A DNA stretch of 58,801 nt, from assembly GCA_903904855.1 (NCBI GenBank), contig CAIVEH010000014.1, forward strand, positions 1 to 58,801. Reading direction: 5' to 3'. Shown here one piece after another: positions 58,221 through 58,801 of the stretch. The translations under genes were made by a program, and so were the position numbers. The DNA comes from an uncultured Bacteroidota bacterium (lineage in GTDB: Bacteria > Bacteroidota > Bacteroidia > Chitinophagales > Chitinophagaceae). The stretch's first letter is position 1, and every line of letters begins with the position of its first letter. The notes under the pieces were generated by a model. It saw only the letters and a program-made list of their open reading frames with translations. It was not told where the DNA came from and did no database searches.

Positions 58221-58801
58221 ATGGGAATTTGTTGTTTATTGGAGAAAGTTATTTGAGGGTGGTAAAATTAAGCAGAATATAATATTAATTTGAAGGCCTA
58301 AATTACCCTCCTTTAAGAAATAAAAAAAGCCCCGCATTGTTATTGATAATCAATGGAAATGGGGTGAAAAATGTCCCATTTATTACCTGAGTGGGTAATT
58401 CCTGATCTTTATTTCCTACTTATTGCAAACGTACTACTATTTATATTGCTCGCTGTGTAAAATTGCGCAATGATATGTTTCACGTAAAGGCGCAAAGCCG
58501 CAAACCAATAAATTGATAGCTGGTATTATTTAAAGGCAAGACCGCAAAGCCATCAACGATTGCAATGCATAATTTTATGCGGATTAAACTTTAAAATGGC
58601 TTTTTGTTTGGTTATCCTTTTCTCTATAAAAAACGCGATGGGATAATGGTAATAGCTGAAACCTTTGCTGGTGGCTGATATAAAATAAATTCCGATTATC
58701 TCATCATATCCCATTATATCCTACTTAGGCATTGATGTCCTGATATCTTTATCCTGATGGGCGCGATGTACTTTTCTTTTCTGCAGGAAAAAGAATAGTA
58801 C
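58221..58801. other. 581-bp region at right edge without a gene
   Basis: No frame with a family resemblance is seen. It contains a minus-oriented terminator at 58322-58364 and an inverted repeat ATTACC-N6-GGTAAT at 58382-58399. The last 300 bases hold several AT-rich stretches and nothing recognisable. Confidence 0.55.
58322..58364 (-). terminator. Terminator for a minus-strand transcript entering from the right
   Basis: On the minus strand CCCC (58364-58361) pairs with GGGG (58333-58330), and CATTG (58355-58351) with CAATG (58339-58335), followed by CTTTTTTT. It would end transcription from beyond the window before ruvX. Confidence 0.5.

Noticed and set aside
58382-58399. ATTACC-N6-GGTAAT as a third copy of the GGGTA dyad
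   Set aside because: Half-sites differ (TTACC, not TACCC) and no gene start lies nearby in the window.
1-58801. CRISPR array, tRNA, rRNA, insertion sequence or prophage
   Set aside because: No regularly spaced short repeats, no tRNA-like fold with a T-loop signature, and no transposase or phage gene were found; the repeats present are coding modules or operators.

Overview
The window comes from a member of the Bacteroidota, most likely the Chitinophagia. The evidence is several type IX secretion (T9SS) C-terminal sorting domains (PNP...G.Y/F pattern), a CarboxypepD_reg-type TonB receptor, ligand-binding-propeller histidine kinases, promoter elements of the TAnnTTTG type, and AT-rich leaders without Shine-Dalgarno sequences. 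No tRNA, rRNA, CRISPR array, transposase or phage gene was found.

Layout. (1) 1-16143, minus strand: a surface-protein block. It holds an FN3-like repeat protein cut by the left edge, its outer-membrane-barrel partner, a 407-aa and a 1779-aa Ig-like/T9SS protein, and a LytS/LytTR-type two-component system. Two of these transcription units share a duplicated upstream region: direct repeats of TACCGTTG at 21-bp spacing, 36 bp upstream of a -7-like element, with a 76-bp identical block containing a 42-bp palindrome 175-177 bp further upstream. I read these as targets of the adjacent LytTR regulator. (2) 16560-22736: a C10 (streptopain-like) protease with a coupled small secreted protein, then a TonB receptor with a small membrane protein. 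(3) 22888-29697, plus strand: a TPR membrane protein and a 1962-aa adhesin-like protein built of ten ~89-aa modules. (4) 29987-34179: an outer-membrane protein, a TPR histidine kinase, a lipoprotein and a NarL-type regulator broken by one in-frame TAA; two TACCC-N6-GGGTA dyads lie upstream of genes here. (5) 34636-41232: clpB, a secreted protein of unknown function, and lemA with two TPM-domain genes. (6) 41569-46804, minus strand: an island of secreted ricin-type and bulb-type lectin proteins. (7) 47177-52706: a lipoprotein/membrane protein/kinase/NarL-regulator operon and a large membrane protein with a LamG-like tail. (8) 52754-55657: a probable copper-handling cluster (MbnP-like protein, cytochrome-like lipoprotein, Met-rich outer-membrane protein, Cys-rich small protein). 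(9) 55974-58220: a lipoprotein, cystathionine beta-synthase and ruvX/yqgF.

The most unusual signal is a short structured element found five times on the minus strand, always in front of a gene for a surface or lectin-island protein: before the 1779-aa protein and before each of four consecutive genes in the lectin island. Each copy has a 3-5 bp stem whose two sides change together between copies, a loop ending in C(C/T)GAAAA, and an almost invariant tail GAAAAGAGTAGG. I recognise no described riboswitch or leader with this pattern, and propose it as a leader-RNA family controlling extracellular proteins.
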